A stretch of DNA of 64,000 bases from Sulfidibacter corallicola (GCF_017498545.1 NZ_CP071793.1:4427001-4491000), one strand, 5' to 3'. Numbered from the stretch's first letter, positions 13,401 to 28,400 are shown. Notes: generated by a model from the sequence alone, not told the origin. Numbers and translations are program-made.

Positions 13401-16400
13401 TACGGCATCATTCGCGGCGGCGGCACGAATCAGGACGGACAGACCTCCGGGATCACCGTTCCCAGCTTCGTGTCCCAAAGCGAACTTGAAGTCTCGGTCT
13501 ACCAAAAAGCCGGGATCAAGGTTGAAGACCTGCAATATATCGAGGCCCACGGTACGGCCACCAAGCTGGGCGATCCGGTGGAAGTTCACGCCCTGACCAA
13601 GAGTTTTGCGCATTTTACTTCCAAAAAACGCTTCTGCGCGATGGGCTCGCTCAAAGCGAACATTGGGCACACCACCGCCGCGGCCGGTGTCCTGAGCGTG
13701 ATCAAGGTGCTGTTGAGTCTCAAAAACCGGAAATTACCGCCGTCGATTCACTTCGCGACTGAAAACCAACACATCGCGTTTGAAGACAGCCCGGTCTACG
13801 TGAATACCGAACTGCGGGATTGGCCGAGCAACGCAAACGGATCGCGGCTTGCGGCCGTGAGTTCGTTCGGTTTCAGCGGCACCAACGCCCACATGGTGCT
13901 GGAGGGGTATGACTGTCCGTCCGGACTCGTTCGAAATCCGAACCACGGCGGCATGGTCTTCGTGCTCTCGGCAAGGACCCAAGATCGTTTGCGGGAAGCG
14001 GCCCAAAACATGGTCGCGTTCCTCGGCGAACACCCCGAAGTTGCCTTTGCCGACTTGGTTTACAGCCTGCAAGTCACCCGCGAGGCCATGGATTGCCGAC
14101 TGGCGATGGTCGTCGAAGATACCAAATCGATCCTATCGGGATTGAAGGCGTACCTCCACGGCACCCCCACACCGGTGCGCCTGTTCACGGGTGGCGCGGA
14201 ACAGACGGCCTCGGCAACCGAATCGGATTTTTCCGAACCGGAGGCACTGGCTGGCTTTTGGGCCCGTGGCGGCACGATTTCCTGGGACATCCAGCAGCAC
14301 GAATTCCGAAAAATCCGCCTGCCGACCTATCCTTTTGCGCGCAAAGCATTCGGCATGGCCGGGCGCGGGAAATCGGTGTCACCCACACCCCGCGCGGATC
14401 TGACGGATCTGAAGCGCCTCATCAAAACCAGGATTGCCGAATTGCTGGACCTGGAGGACGGAGATTTGACCGACAGTAAACCACTCACCCAAGTGGGTTT
14501 CGACTCGGTCACGGCCGTCACCCTAAAACACCGGCTGGAAACGGATCTCCAAGCCGAGATCCCGCTGGAATGGTTCAGCGATCACCAAACCGTGACCGAG
14601 CTGGCACAAGCGGTCCACGGCCTGACGGAAGGCACACCCGATCCGGCGCGGGACCCGCACATGCAACCGGAAATCATCGAACGGCCCGAGGCGCGATACG
14701 AGCCGTTTCCCATGACCGATATTCAGGAGTCGTTTTTCATCGGTCGCCAGCTCGAGTTGGCGGGCGATCGCGTCGGATGTCATATCTACATGGAATTCGA
14801 GATGGTGGATCTGGACATCTACCGCCTCAACCAGGCCTGGCTGCGCCTGATCGATCACCACGACATGTTGCGCTCCGCGATGCTGCCCGACGGACGGCAA
14901 CAGATCCTGAAGACCGTCAAGCCCTATCGCATCAAGGTCGCGGACCTGCGCGACAAAACGGAACAGGAGCGCGCCCGGTTACTTTCGGCCACGCGCGCAC
15001 GCATGGAACAAAAGTGCTACACCGGTCTCGAGTGGCCGCTGTTCGAGATTTGCGTCAGTCTTTGCACCGGAAACCAGGCGATCGTCCACTTCAGTATCGA
15101 CGAGCTGTTGGTGGATGCTTCGGGCGTGGCCATGCTTTTAAAACAATGGTCCGCGCTGTATGCGGCACCGGAAACCCCGCTCCCCGACCTGAGCGTTTCC
15201 TTCCGAGACTACGTGCTGGCGATCAAAGCATTCGAAGCATCGACGCGCTATCGCAACGATTTAACCTACTGGCTGACCCGCTTGGACGCCATTCCTGACG
15301 GGCCGGAACTGCCGCGTTCGCACAATGTGAACCGAAACGATCGCCGCGAACGCCTTCAAGCGAGCCTGGATGCGCGGCAGTGGGCCGCCTTGAAACGCAA
15401 GGCAGAGGCGCTGTCGGTTTCCCCTACCCTTTTGGTTCTGACTGTTTTTGCCGAGGTGCTGCGAGCGTGGTCCACCCATGATTCCTTCTCGCTGATTTCC
15501 ACATTCTTCAACCGGTTGCCGCTGCACCCTCAACTGGATCAGGTGCTGGGCCCGTTCGTCTCGACCAACCTGTTCGTGGTTGAAGAAAAACGGGGGCGCA
15601 GCTTTGAAGCGTTGGCGACGGCGAACCAGGACCGGTTTTGGAAAGATTTGGATCACGGTTCCGTCAGCGGCGTGCGGGTCCTGCGCGAACTCAAGGCGAC
15701 GGGCAAGCTGTCCAAGTCCTTTTCACTGCCCGTGGTGTTCACCTCGTTGTTGAATCACGCCAGGACGGAGGACGCCGAGGACAGCTTCTTCAACCACCTC
15801 CGCTTCATGATCACCCAAACGCCGCAGGTTTACCTGGATCATCACGTGGCCGAGAAGCACGGCCGCCTGGTTTACAACTGGGACGTGGTCAAAGACTATT
15901 TTGAAGACGGTTTGATCGACCGCATGTTTGCCCATTACCACCGGACGCTCACAGACCTCGCGGAACAAACCGGAGCATGGACGGTCCCCGCGCAAGCCGA
16001 AGAAACACCCGACGAACTCATGGTCTTGGAACGTTTTCCGCGATACGAGCCCTATCCCCTGACCGACCAACAACAAGCCTACGCCTTCGGACGCAGTCAG
16101 TTACTCGGGGGTCAGGACTGTCGGGTCTATCAGGAGGTCGAGGCACCGGTGCTCGACGTCTCGCGACTTGAAGCAGTGTGGCGCGAACTGATGGGCATTC
16201 ACGACATCCTGGTCACCCAAATCCACCCCGACGGCACCCAGCAGACCATGCGGGACCTTCCCGAATACCGCATCGAAACGCGCGATTTGCGCGGCAAGCC
16301 GCAGGTACAGGTGGACGCCGAACTCGCGCAGATCAAAGCGGACATGATCTCGCCGGTGGGCGATCTAAACCAATGGCCCTATTTCGAACTGCGCGTCACC

Positions 16401-19400
16401 CAGTTAGACGGCCGCTCCCGGATCCACTTCGGCATCGACATGATCATCCTGGACTGGATCAGCTACGAGCTGATTCTGAGACAATTGCTTTATTTCTACG
16501 CACATACCACCGAGAGGCCCGAGCATCCCGGCATGTCGTTCAGCGATTACCTCGGCTCGGTGCAAGCCTACCGACAAACTCCCGGCTACCGCCGCTCGAT
16601 GGCCTATTGGCAAGACAAGTTCGCCGCGATGCCCGGTGGCCCCCAATTGCCGCTCAATCCCGCCAAAGCCGAGATCAAAGGCGAGCGGCGCTCGGCGGTT
16701 CTCGCCGATTGGGATGTGCTCGCGGACGCGGCCCGACGCTTGTCGGTCTCACCCAGCATGATCTTGCTGACGGCCTATACGGAAGTCCTGGCGGCATGGT
16801 CGACGAACAAACCCTTTTCGATCGTGATCCCATGTTGGGACCGCCTGCCGGTGCATCCGCGCATCAATGAGGTGGCGGGCGAGTTCACGGCCTTGAGTTG
16901 GTTGGTCGTGGACCACGACGGCAAATCGTTTACCGACAAGGTGATCGCCCATCACCAAACCGTTTGCCGCGATTTGTCGCAGCGCCCGGTGAGCGGCTTG
17001 AAAGCCATGCGTAAAGTGCTGCGAAAAGGCTTGGAATTCCCGGTGGTGTTCACCAACATGTCCGAGGTGGCGTGCACATACCCCACGCCTGCGGGCTTCA
17101 CCGTGGGCGAGGCGCTCAGCAAGACGCCCCAGGTCACCCTGGACAACATCAGCGTGGTACGCGACGGCGAACTCCACTTTAGTTGGGACAGTGCTCAAGG
17201 CCATTACGCGCCAGGACTGCTGGACGAGATGTTTGCGGCCTACGTCCGCGTTTTGCAAGCCTTGGCCCGGGAACCCTGGGACCAAATCGACTTTTCGGGT
17301 CTGATCGAGGCACGCCACACCGGCTCGGCGCAGGAAAGCAGCGCCCTCGTCGGGCCCACTGCCGAACACTTTCCCCTGCATCTTTGCCTGCATGAGTTGA
17401 TCGAAGCAAAGGTCCGTTCCTGCCCAACCCACCCCGCGCTGCGTTTTGATTCCGAGCGGATCACGTACGACGATTTGAACCGCCTTGCCAATCAATGCGC
17501 GCACTACATGCGGGAATTGGGGGTCGGGCCGGGGCACATCGTCGGTGTCATGATGGAACGTTCCATCGACATGGTGGTCGCGCTGCTGGCGTCCCTGAAA
17601 GTCGGTGCCGCGTATCTTCCCATCGATCCGACCTACCCGGACCAACGTCGCGATTTCATGTTGGAGGACGCCGACGTCTCCGTGCTGCTGACCCAGGCGT
17701 CCCAATCGCTGGAAAACTTCCAGGGAACCGTCGTGCGCCTGGATCGCCAAGCATTGTCCCAACGGTCGCCGGAGAATCTGGACCTCACGACCACGCCCGA
17801 CTCGTTGGCCTACGTGATCTACACGTCCGGTTCGACCGGCAAACCCAAGGGCTGCATGTTGTCCCACAAGGCCATTTGTAATCGATTACTTTGGATGCAG
17901 GAGACTTATCACCTTAGCGAGCATGATCGTGTCCTGCAGAAAACACCCTACACCTTCGACGTCTCGGTTTGGGAATTCTTCTGGCCCCTGCTGGCGGGTG
18001 CCGAGTTGGTGATCGCCAAACCCGAAGGCCACCGAGATGCGGCCTATCTGGCGGAAAAAATCCAATCGGACGCGATCACGGTCTGCCATTTCGTGCCTTC
18101 GATGTTGCGCCACTTCCTGTCGGATCCTGGCGCTTCGGCCTGTGGGAGCCTGCGGTACCTGTTCACAAGTGGCGAAGCGCTGCCCTACGACAGCGTGGAA
18201 AAGGTCGCACAAAAGCTGCCCGTCACCGAGCTCCACAACCTCTACGGCCCGACCGAAGCCGCCGTCGATGTCACGGCCTGGTCCTGTGTGTTGCGCGCGG
18301 ATAAAAAGGTTCCCATCGGGCGTCCGATTGCCAACACCCAGATTTACATCCTGGACGACGACATGAACCCGGTTCGGCCAGGGGTCGAAGGCGAGCTTTT
18401 CATCGGCGGCGTCGGCTTGGCTGAAGGCTATCTGAACCGGCCGAAACTCACGGCGGAAAAGTTCATCGAGCACCCCTTCCAGGCCCACGCCAAGCTGTAT
18501 CGAACCGGAGACCGAGCCCGCGTGCTGCCCGACGGCGAGATCGAGTTTCTGGGACGAGTCGATTTCCAGGTCAAGCTGCGCGGGTTACGCATCGAACTGG
18601 GCGAAATCGAGGCGGCGCTGAGAACGCATCCGGCGATCGAGGACGCCGTGGTCATGGTTCACGATCAGGACAGCGACGATCCCAAGCTGGTCGCCTATGT
18701 GACCGGATCCGGCTCGCTTCCGGATCTGAGCGCGGTTCGACGCTTCCTGAAAACCTCGCTGCCGGAGTACATGCTGCCCAATCGGGTGGTGCCCCTGGAC
18801 GCGATGCCCATGACCGCGCACGGCAAGCAGGACAGGAAGGCCCTGACGAGGTCGGTGCCGCGCAAGGTCCGGATCACGGACCCGACGATCGCCGTTCCCG
18901 AGCGAGTGGAGGCGGCCAAGCCCGTGAAGCATGACCAGGTCCTGGACGTGGTGACCGGATATTTCCTTCAGGCTTTGAAGTTGGATTCGCTGAATCCCCA
19001 AGCCGATTTATTCGATCTCGGCGCGACATCGCTGACGATGGTCGGTGTGGTCGAGAAGGTTCGGGAAGCCTATGGCGTGGCAATCCCGGTGGAAGTCTTC
19101 TTGGACGATCCAACGGTTCAGGCCATTGTGGACTACGTGAATCGGGATCGCGACAGCAGGAAGGCCGAGGCGCTGCCAAAAGCCCAGCCGATTCAGATGG
19201 ACCGAACGATTCCGCTGCAGGCCGCCGCATTTAAACCCGTGGCATATCTGGAACACACGCCTGCCACGGCCTTCACCGATGCCGTTGTTTCCTTTGAAGC
19301 CATGAGCCGTTTGCTTTCGTTGCTTCGGTGCATCGACCTGGACGGTCGCGAGAAGTACCTCTACCCTTCCGCCGGAGGCAAAAACGCCGTACAAGCCTAC

Positions 19401-22400
19401 GTCTACATCAAAGCTGGTCGGGTCGAGGGTTTTGAAGCGGGCATCTACTATTACCATCCCGAAGAACACGGTCTTTACGCCGTGCAAACCGGTGTCGCGC
19501 TGGAAACCTCCATCGTTTTGGAACGGGACCGCGATGTGTTTGAGCAGGCCGGATTCGCGCTGTTCCTCATCGCCCAAATGGAGGCCATCGAGCCCACCTA
19601 TCAGGCGTCCAGCCGTCCGCTGGTGGTTTTGGACGCCGGTTACATCGGCCAAATGCTGCTGAGTCGGCAACGGGATGTCTCGCTGGGATTGGCCCCGCTG
19701 ACCGGGGTCAGGTTCGACCCGACCTACTTCCATCTGGACCAAAGTCACCGTTTCATTCGCTGCATCCTCGGTGGCGTCGCCGATCGGACCAACGATGCCT
19801 CGAGCGATCGTGCCACCGCCGATCTTTCCGGGATTCAGAGTCCCTTCGCCTCGTTTTTGAATCCCAGCAGTGATTACCCGATCAGCATGGAAGGCTTCCA
19901 ACCCGCTCAGGATACGAAGGTTCATCTACGGCGCATGCCCCCAAATGCGGCGATGATCAAACTGGACGTACACGAGGTTCGGAAAAGCGATTACCAGTTG
20001 CGCTCTTGTCGGCGCGCCTACGAACCCGCGGCGATTTCCATGGCCCAGTTCGGCAGGTTTTTGGGCCTCTTGAAACCCGTGGTCATCGAGGGCCGTTCGG
20101 TTCGCCTGCATGCCGAGGTGGGCGACGCGGACTATCTCCAAGCCTATGTTTACGTCAAAGAAGGCGGGGTCGAGGACCTTGCGGAAGGCGTGTATCGGTA
20201 CGACGCACAAAACCATGCGCTGCACTGGTGTTCGTCCGTTTCTCCAGATCACATCAAGTCGTCCTACACGCCGTTCAACCGCAAGCATTACCAGGAGGCG
20301 GCGTTTTGTCTGTACCTCGTCGCCGACCTGGATGCGCTGAGATTCGGCGAAGAGAACCACTATGTCGGCTTATTGGACGCGGGTCACATCGGCCAATTGC
20401 TGATGGAGAAAAAAGCCGAATTCGAGATCGGCCTTTGCCCCATCGGCGGCGTGCGCTTCGAAAAAATACGGGCCGCTTTTCAACTGCAAGACGGCCAAAC
20501 GCTGCTCCACAGCTTTACCGGCGGTCGCACGGTCGAGCAGATCCCCGCGAATCATGATTTCCTCGAACGCGACCGCGACGAGGTTCGCGCAACACCGCAA
20601 CGCCCGGTCGAGCAACTGGCCATCGTCGGCCTCAGCGGGCGATATCCCGACGCGGAGAACGTGGAGCGCTTTTGGAACAATTTGAAACAGGGTAAATCAA
20701 GCACCGGCGATTGTCCGGACCGTCCCGTCGCACTCGAGGGTCTGCGCGGTTGTTTTCTGAAGGATATCGATCGATTCGATTCGCTGCTGTTCTCGATTTC
20801 ACCCGTTGAGGCACGATCGATGGACCCACAGGAACGACTGTTCCTGGAGGCCGCCTGGGAGTGCCTGGAAAACGCGGGTTACACGAGTGCCGCGCTGAAC
20901 CGCCGCGCCCCCAGAGTCGGCGTCTTCATTGGGGCCATGTGGCACGACTACCAAAACCAGGGCACCGACGCCTGGTCGCAAACGCGGATTCCCGAGGCGA
21001 CCTCGTCCCATGCCTCGATCGCCAATCGCGTCTCGTACAGTTTCGATTTCAAGGGACCCAGTGTGGCGGTCGACACGTCCTGTTCATCTGCCTTGACAGC
21101 GGTCCATGCAGCTTGCGAGGCGATCCAACGCGGCGACTGCGATGCCGCCTTGGTGGGCGGTGTCAATGTCATCAGTCATCCCTACCACCAAGCCCTGCTG
21201 ACCCACCTGGACCTGTTGTCGGAAGACCAACGATCCGCACCCCTGAGCGCCGAGGCCAACGGCTGGGTGGTCGGTGAAGGTGTCGGCGCGATCCTGATCA
21301 AACCCAAGTCGCAAGCTCAAAGTGACGGGGATACGATTCACGCCCTGATCAAGGCGACGGCCATCAGTCACAGCGGAAAAACCGTGCGCTATGGTGCGCC
21401 GAGTGCCGCGGCACAACAAGCTTCCATTCGGGCCGCACTCAACAAGGCGTCACTTTCCCCCGAGGCCATCGGTTATGTAGAGGCCGCCGCGCCTGGAGCC
21501 AGTATCGCCGATGCTGCCGAGATGACCGCCTTGAACGCGGTCTTCGGTCATATGCACCATCTGCCGGTCGGCACGGTGAAAGCCAACATCGGCCATCTGG
21601 AATCGGCTTCGGCGATGTCCCAGTTGGCCAAAGTCGTAATGCAGTTCAAACACGGCTCGTTGGCGCCCAGCCTCAACTTCAAGCCCGTCAACCCCTTGCT
21701 GGGCCTGGAAGACTCCGGTCTCGAAATCGTCGGCGAACTCCAGCCCTGGGCAACCCCGCGATTGGCGTTGATTAATGCCTTCGGGGCGACCGGTTCGGGC
21801 GGCCACATCATTTTGGAAAGCGCCCCCGCCGCGCAGCTACCGGAGACCCGCAAACCCACCTTGATCCTGTTGTCGGCGGCTTCCCAAGCACAACTCGAAC
21901 AATCCGTCGCCAGATTGAGCGACTTTATAACCCAACCGTCACCGCCGCGCTTGTGCGACATCGGCCACACTCTGCGCGTCGGCCGCGTCGCCATGACGCA
22001 CCGGCTGGCTTTGATCGCCGACACCCACGAAGCGCTGAAAGACAAACTGGACGCGTTTCTTGCCCGCACGGATCCGGGCGACCTGGGCGGCGACAGCCAT
22101 CTGGCATCGCTGGCGCGAACCTGGGTTTCCGGGGGCACTTGCGATTGGGACGCACTCGACGACGGGAACATGCGCCGCGTGCCGTTGCCCACCTATCCCT
22201 TTGCGGACGCACGCCACTGGGTTCCCTCGCCCCATGCCGCACCGAGCACCGATACGACTGCGCCACAGGAGGATCCCCGAGCGCTGGACCAGATTGAGAA
22301 AGTGGAAGCAGCCTTAAAGGCGATGTTCGCCGAGGTTTCCGGGATCGCTTCCTCGCAAATCGACACCAAAGCGCCGCTGGAACAATACGGCATCAATTCC

Positions 22401-25400
22401 TTGATGATCAAACGGCTGAACCAACGTCTGGCCCAGGACTTTGGCGACCTGCCGAAAACCCTGTTTTTCGAGCACACCAATCTGGTCGATCTGGCCGGAT
22501 ATTTCCTGACGAACTACCGCGACACCTTACCGAAACAATGGGGCATCGCAACCCCAACCGCAATCCCGGCAGTAACTGCACCCCGCCGGATCGAACCGGT
22601 TTTTGCGCGAGGTGGGCGGAAAGAAATCGCCATCATCGGCATGAGCGGCAGGTATCCGCAGGCGCCGAATCTCGACGTCTTTTGGGAGAACCTGAAAAAC
22701 GGGGTGGACGGCATCACCGAAATCCCACCAGACCGCTGGGATTATGCGACTTACTACCATCCCGAGAAGCAGACGCCAGGAAAGGCATACAGCAAATGGG
22801 GTGGATTCATCGAGGGTGTGGATCAATTCGATCCGCTGTTTTTCCGCATGTCGCCGCGCGAGGCGGCCTTGACCGACCCACAGGAACGACTCTTCCTGGA
22901 AACCGTTTGGCACACCTTCGAAGACGCGGGCTACACGCGGGCCGCCCTGAAACGTGCCTTGGATGGGATGGTCGGCGTGTTCGTGGGCGTCATGTACGGC
23001 GAGTACCAATTATTCGGCGGCATCCACCCCGACGAAGGCATCGACATGCCGCCGGGCACCGCCTACGGCTCCATTGCGAATCGGGTTTCCTACTTCTTCG
23101 ATTTCAACGGCCCCAGCATGGCGGTGGACACGATGTGCTCCTCCTCGCTCACTGCGCTGCACCTCGCCTGCGAGAGCCTGCGTCGCGGTGAATGCCGGGC
23201 CGCGATTGCCGGAGGGGTCAACCTCAGCATTCACCCCAAGAAGTACATCCAACATGCCCAGTTGACCATGGCCTCCAGCGACGGGCGCTGCAGGAGTTTC
23301 GGCGATGGCGGCGACGGTTTCGTACCGGGCGAAGGCGTCGGGGCGGTCCTGCTGAAACCCTTGGACCGAGCGATCGAAGACGGCGACCGAATCTACGGGC
23401 TGATCAAGGGCATCGCCGTCAACCACGACGGCAAGACCAACGGCTATACCGTCCCCAACCCCGATCGGCAGGCCGCGCTGATCCGCAACGCCCTGAAGCA
23501 AGCCGGAGTAGAACCCCAGACCATTTCCTACCTCGAAGCGCACGGCACGGGTACCTCGCTGGGCGACCCCATTGAAATTCGCGGGCTGAGTAACGCCTTC
23601 GGCCCCTTACAACGCCAGTCCTGCCCGATCGGCTCGGTCAAGTCCAACATCGGGCATTTGGAAGCCGCGGCCGGCGTCGCCGCCTTGACCAAAGTGCTTT
23701 TGCAATTCAAGCATCGGCGGCTGGTCCCCTCGCTCCATGGGTCGGTATTGAATCGGAACATCGATTTTGAAAAAAGTCCGTTCTATGTCCAGCAGGAATG
23801 CCAGGAATGGAAGCGGCCGAACCTCGAGGGCGCGGGCGAGCAACCGCGCAGAGCCGGGATCTCTTCATTCGGCGCAGGCGGCGCCAACGCGCACGTCGTC
23901 ATCGAGGAATATGTCCAGTCGGCACCTGCCACCGAAGTGGATGGTGAACCTCGAATCATCGTGCTTTCGGCACGAACGGAAGAGCAGCTCCACCAAGTCG
24001 TCACCCAACTTCAAGAGCACTTGGCCGTGGCCTCCGCCACTCTCTCGGAAGTTGCCTATACGCTTCAAGTGGGCCGCGAAGCCATGGAAGAACGGCTGGG
24101 CTTTCTGGCGTCCTCGCTGGAGGAACTGGACCAGAAACTGACCGCCTTTCGAAACCGCGATTCCCAAGTCCATGGTTTGGTTCGCAGCCAGGTGAAGCTC
24201 CCGGATTTCCGCTTGGAAACCACCGACATCGACGAAGATTTGCACCGGGCCATGCAATCCTGGCTTGCGAAAGGCAAACACGGCAAGTTGCTGGACCTTT
24301 GGATGAAGGGCTTCGTCATCGACTGGAGCGAATTCTACCGGGAGAACCGACCACGACGTATCGGCCTGCCCGGGTATCCCTTTGCCCGCGAGCGTCATTG
24401 GGCACCCGAGGTCCAAAGGCCGCGCGAACACCGCAACTCGCTTCACCCGCTGGTTCACCAAAATACGTCGAACCTTTCTGTTCAGAAATTCAGCTCCAGC
24501 TTCACCGGCGACGAGTTCTTCCTGGCCGATCACGTGGTCCACGATCAAGCGGTGCTGTCCGGCGCGGCAACGCTGGAGATGGCGACCACGGCCGTACGGG
24601 AAGCGGTCGCCGAGCTCTACGACGACCCGTTCGACATTCGGCTCGAAAACGTGGTTTGGAGTCGGCCGATCGTCAAGACGGATCGTGCACTCGATGTGCA
24701 CATTCGGCTGGAACCCATCGACGATGATCGCGTGGATTACGAGATTTACACGCAGGCCGAACACGGCGAAGCCATCGTTCACACCCAGGGCCGCGCCGCA
24801 CTCCACCCCAAACGACCGGGCCCCAGCCATGACGTGTCGGCCTTGCAGGCCCAGTGCGATCGGGGAAGCGTTTCGGCCGAAGAGTGCTACCGGGCATTCC
24901 GGACCAACGGGTTGCAATACGGCCCCGGCCATCGCGGCATCGAGACCGTCTACCTGGGCGAGGCACAGGTACTGAGCAAGTGTTCCCTGCCCGTTTCCAT
25001 TCGCGATTCGCGCACCTGCTACGCGTTGCATCCCACGATGCTGGACGCGGCGCTGCAGGCCGCCATGCAGTTGAAACCAGACGATCCGGTGCGAACAGCC
25101 GCGCTGCCGTTTGCACTGGACGAACTGGACATCTACGGTCCTTGCGAACCCGAGATGTGGGCCCTGATCCGACCTCGTGAATCAGCGTCGACCTCGTCCG
25201 CAATGAACAAAATCGACATCGATCTGTGCGATCCCAACGGGGCGGTCCGCGTGCGCCTACGCGGTCTGTCTAGCAGGGTGCCCGTCGCGCATCGGCGCCA
25301 GCCATCGGCGGAACCCCACCGGCTGTTGCTGACCCCCGTTTGGGAGGTCGCCCGCCCGGAAAAACAAGAACCCGTTGCAGACGAGCACGTTGTGATCTTT

Positions 25401-28400
25401 GGCGGCAGCTCGGCCAATCATCGGGAGCTGCGAAAAGCTTATCCCAAGGCGCGGATCATCGCAGCCGATTCAACTGCGTCGATCGCTGCCTTGACGCGCC
25501 TTTTGGACGGCCCCGTCGATCACATTGTTTGGATTGCCCCCGCCTTCTCTGGCGAGGACCATGTGATCGAGGAACAAACCCGGGGCGTCCTGCTTTGCTT
25601 CAGAACCATCAAAGCGCTGTTGGATCTGGGTCACGCCACCCAAAATCTGACCTGGACCCTGATCACGACGCAGACGCTGACCATCCATGGCCAGGCTGCC
25701 AAGAGCCCGGCCCACGCGAGCCTGCACGGACTGATCGGTTCCATGGCCAAGGAATATGCACACTGGACCGTGCGACTCTTCGACCTGGAGGCCGATGCGC
25801 CCTGGCCGATGGAGGATTTGCGCACCATGGGCCCCGAACCCGGAACCCATATCTGGGCCCGCCGCAAGGGTGCCTGGTTCCAGCAAGCGCTTCGCCCCTA
25901 CCGGTCCGAACCACGGCAGGAGAGCGCTTATGTCGAGGGCGGCGTTTACGTCGTCATCGGCGGCGCAGGCGGCATCGGCCAGGCATGGAGCGAATACATG
26001 ATTCGCCACTACAGGGCCAACATCATCTGGATCGGCCGTCGCCCCTTGGACGCGACCATTCAAGCCGCACTCGATCGATTGGCGGCCTTGGGCCCGGCAC
26101 CCGACTACATCGCCGCGGACGCCTCGCAACTTCAATCCTTGGCCGAGGCCTACGATCGCATCAAGGCCCAACACACCCGGATCCACGGACTGGTGCATTC
26201 CGCGATTCACTTGTCGGATCAAAGCATTGCCAACATGGACGAACCCCAATTGCGCGATTGCCTGGCCGCCAAAGTGGATGTGAGCGTGCGCATGGCGCAG
26301 GTCTTCCAGCGCGAGCCGCTGGATTTCTGCTTGTTCTTTTCCTCCACCCAATCCTTTACCCAAGCGCCGGGACAGAGCAACTATGCGGCGGGCTGCACTT
26401 TTGCGGACGCCTTCGCCGCCCATCTCGCCGCACGTTGGCCTTGCCGGGTCATGCACTGGGGTTATTGGGGCGGGGTCGGCGCGGTCGCCTCCGAAGACTA
26501 TCGGAAGCGCATGGAAAAGGTCGGCACGGCATCCATCGAATCGGTCGAGGCTATGGATGCGCTGGAAACGCTCATGGCCGCGCCCGTCGGGCGGATGGTG
26601 TTCATGAAAACCAAGGGCCGCCCGCAGTCGGGACAGGTGCTCAAACAAGACCAGGTGATTTCGGCCTACCCGGAAAAGCGGCCTTCCACGAGCCTGCAAA
26701 AACATCTCCCCGCTTTCCCGTCACATCCCATGCTCCACGAGGCAAAACAAACCAGAGACGCCATGGACCGGCAGTTGAGCCTGATGACGATGGCCAAACT
26801 GCAAGAGGTCGGGCTGTCGGCGGAACACAAGGCCGAACTGCCCGCGACGTTGCGGCGCTGGCTTGAAGAGACCTACCGCATTTTGGCGGAATACCACTTC
26901 ATCGCCATGGACGAAACAGGCGAGATCACGGTCGAGATCCCGCCCGAAACCCAGCAAGCGGCCTGGGAAGCATGGCATCGACAAAAAGCGTCGTGGCTGC
27001 AGGACGAACGCATGCGCGCCCAAGTGCACTTGGTCGATACGGCATTGCAGGCCTTGCCCGATATGTTGACCGGCAAACGAACCGCAATCGATGTTCTGTT
27101 TCCCGACGGCTCGATGGATCTGGTTCAAGACATCTACAAACACAACCCGGTGGCCGACACCTTCAACGAGATCATTGCCGACACGGTCCTGGCCGCCGTC
27201 CAACAGCAGTTGCAGCAACAGCCCTCCACGCCCGTGCGCATCCTCGAGATCGGCGCAGGAACCGGCGGAACCAGCGCGGCAGTGTTGGCGAAATTGAAGG
27301 CCGTGCAACACCATATCGAGGAATACACTTACACGGATATTTCCCGAGCCTTTTTAATCCATGCGGAAAAAACCTATTGCCCGGACTATCCCTTCGTCAC
27401 AACGCGCTTGTTGAACATCGAGGACCTGATCGAAGAAGGCCGGGAACCGGGATACGACCTGGTCATCGCCGCCAATGTCTTACACGCAACCCGCGACATG
27501 CGCCGGACGATGGCATCCGTCAAAGCCTACTTGCGCAGCAACGGTTTGGTGGTTCTCAATGAAATCAGTTGCCACTCGGTACTCGCCCACCTGACCTTCG
27601 GCCTTTTGGACGGCTGGTGGTTGTACGAAGATCCCGAACTACGGATTCCCGGCTGTCCGGGATTGACACCGGAAGGCTGGCGGACCGTGCTGGAAGGCGA
27701 GGGCTTCCGATCCGTGTTTTTCCCGGCGAAGGCCGCTCACGAGGGCGGCCACCAAATCGTGGTCGCCGAGAGCGACGGCGTCGTCCGCTTGAAAACCAGA
27801 CCCCAAGCGAGTGTGTCGGAACGGACCGAGGTGGAGCCCAAGCCGGCCGAAAATCCCGCAAAACCGGTAGTATCGGCAAACGTCGCGACACCTGTACACA
27901 TCGCAACCCCGGAACAGGTCGCGGCGCCGGCGCCAGGGCTGAGTGACGCCCGCATTCGCAGCATGGCACAAACCGCCTTCAAGGCATTGGTCGGCAAAGC
28001 ACTCAACCTCTCGCCGCACAAGTTGAACGCCGCCGAGCCGTTGGAAAAGTACGGCATGGACTCCATCCTGATCATTCAGGTGACCAATGCGCTCAACCAA
28101 ATCTTCGACGACGTCAGCAGCACCTTGCTTTTTGAGATCGAGACGATTGAAAAGCTGGTCGACCATTTTCTCAAAACCCAAAAGCCGGCGTTGCTGCAAC
28201 TGATCGGAAGCGAAACGAAAGAAACCGAAACACCGGTCGCATTAAAACCCCTGGCGAACGCAGCCGAGACGCCCACCGCATTAAAACCGCTGAACCGGAA
28301 AAGCAGGCGGTTCATCACGCCTAGCGAGGCGCCCGCCGCCAAGCACGAGCGGGCGCAGGTCCCATCGAGCGACATCGCGATCGTCGGCCTGGCGGGCCGG

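Noticed and set aside
14694..17310. Tandem condensation domains as ordinary LCL/DCL condensation plus epimerization
   Set aside because: Neither has HHxxxDG. Both carry the DxxxxD motif of heterocyclization domains, and azoline oxidase domains follow.
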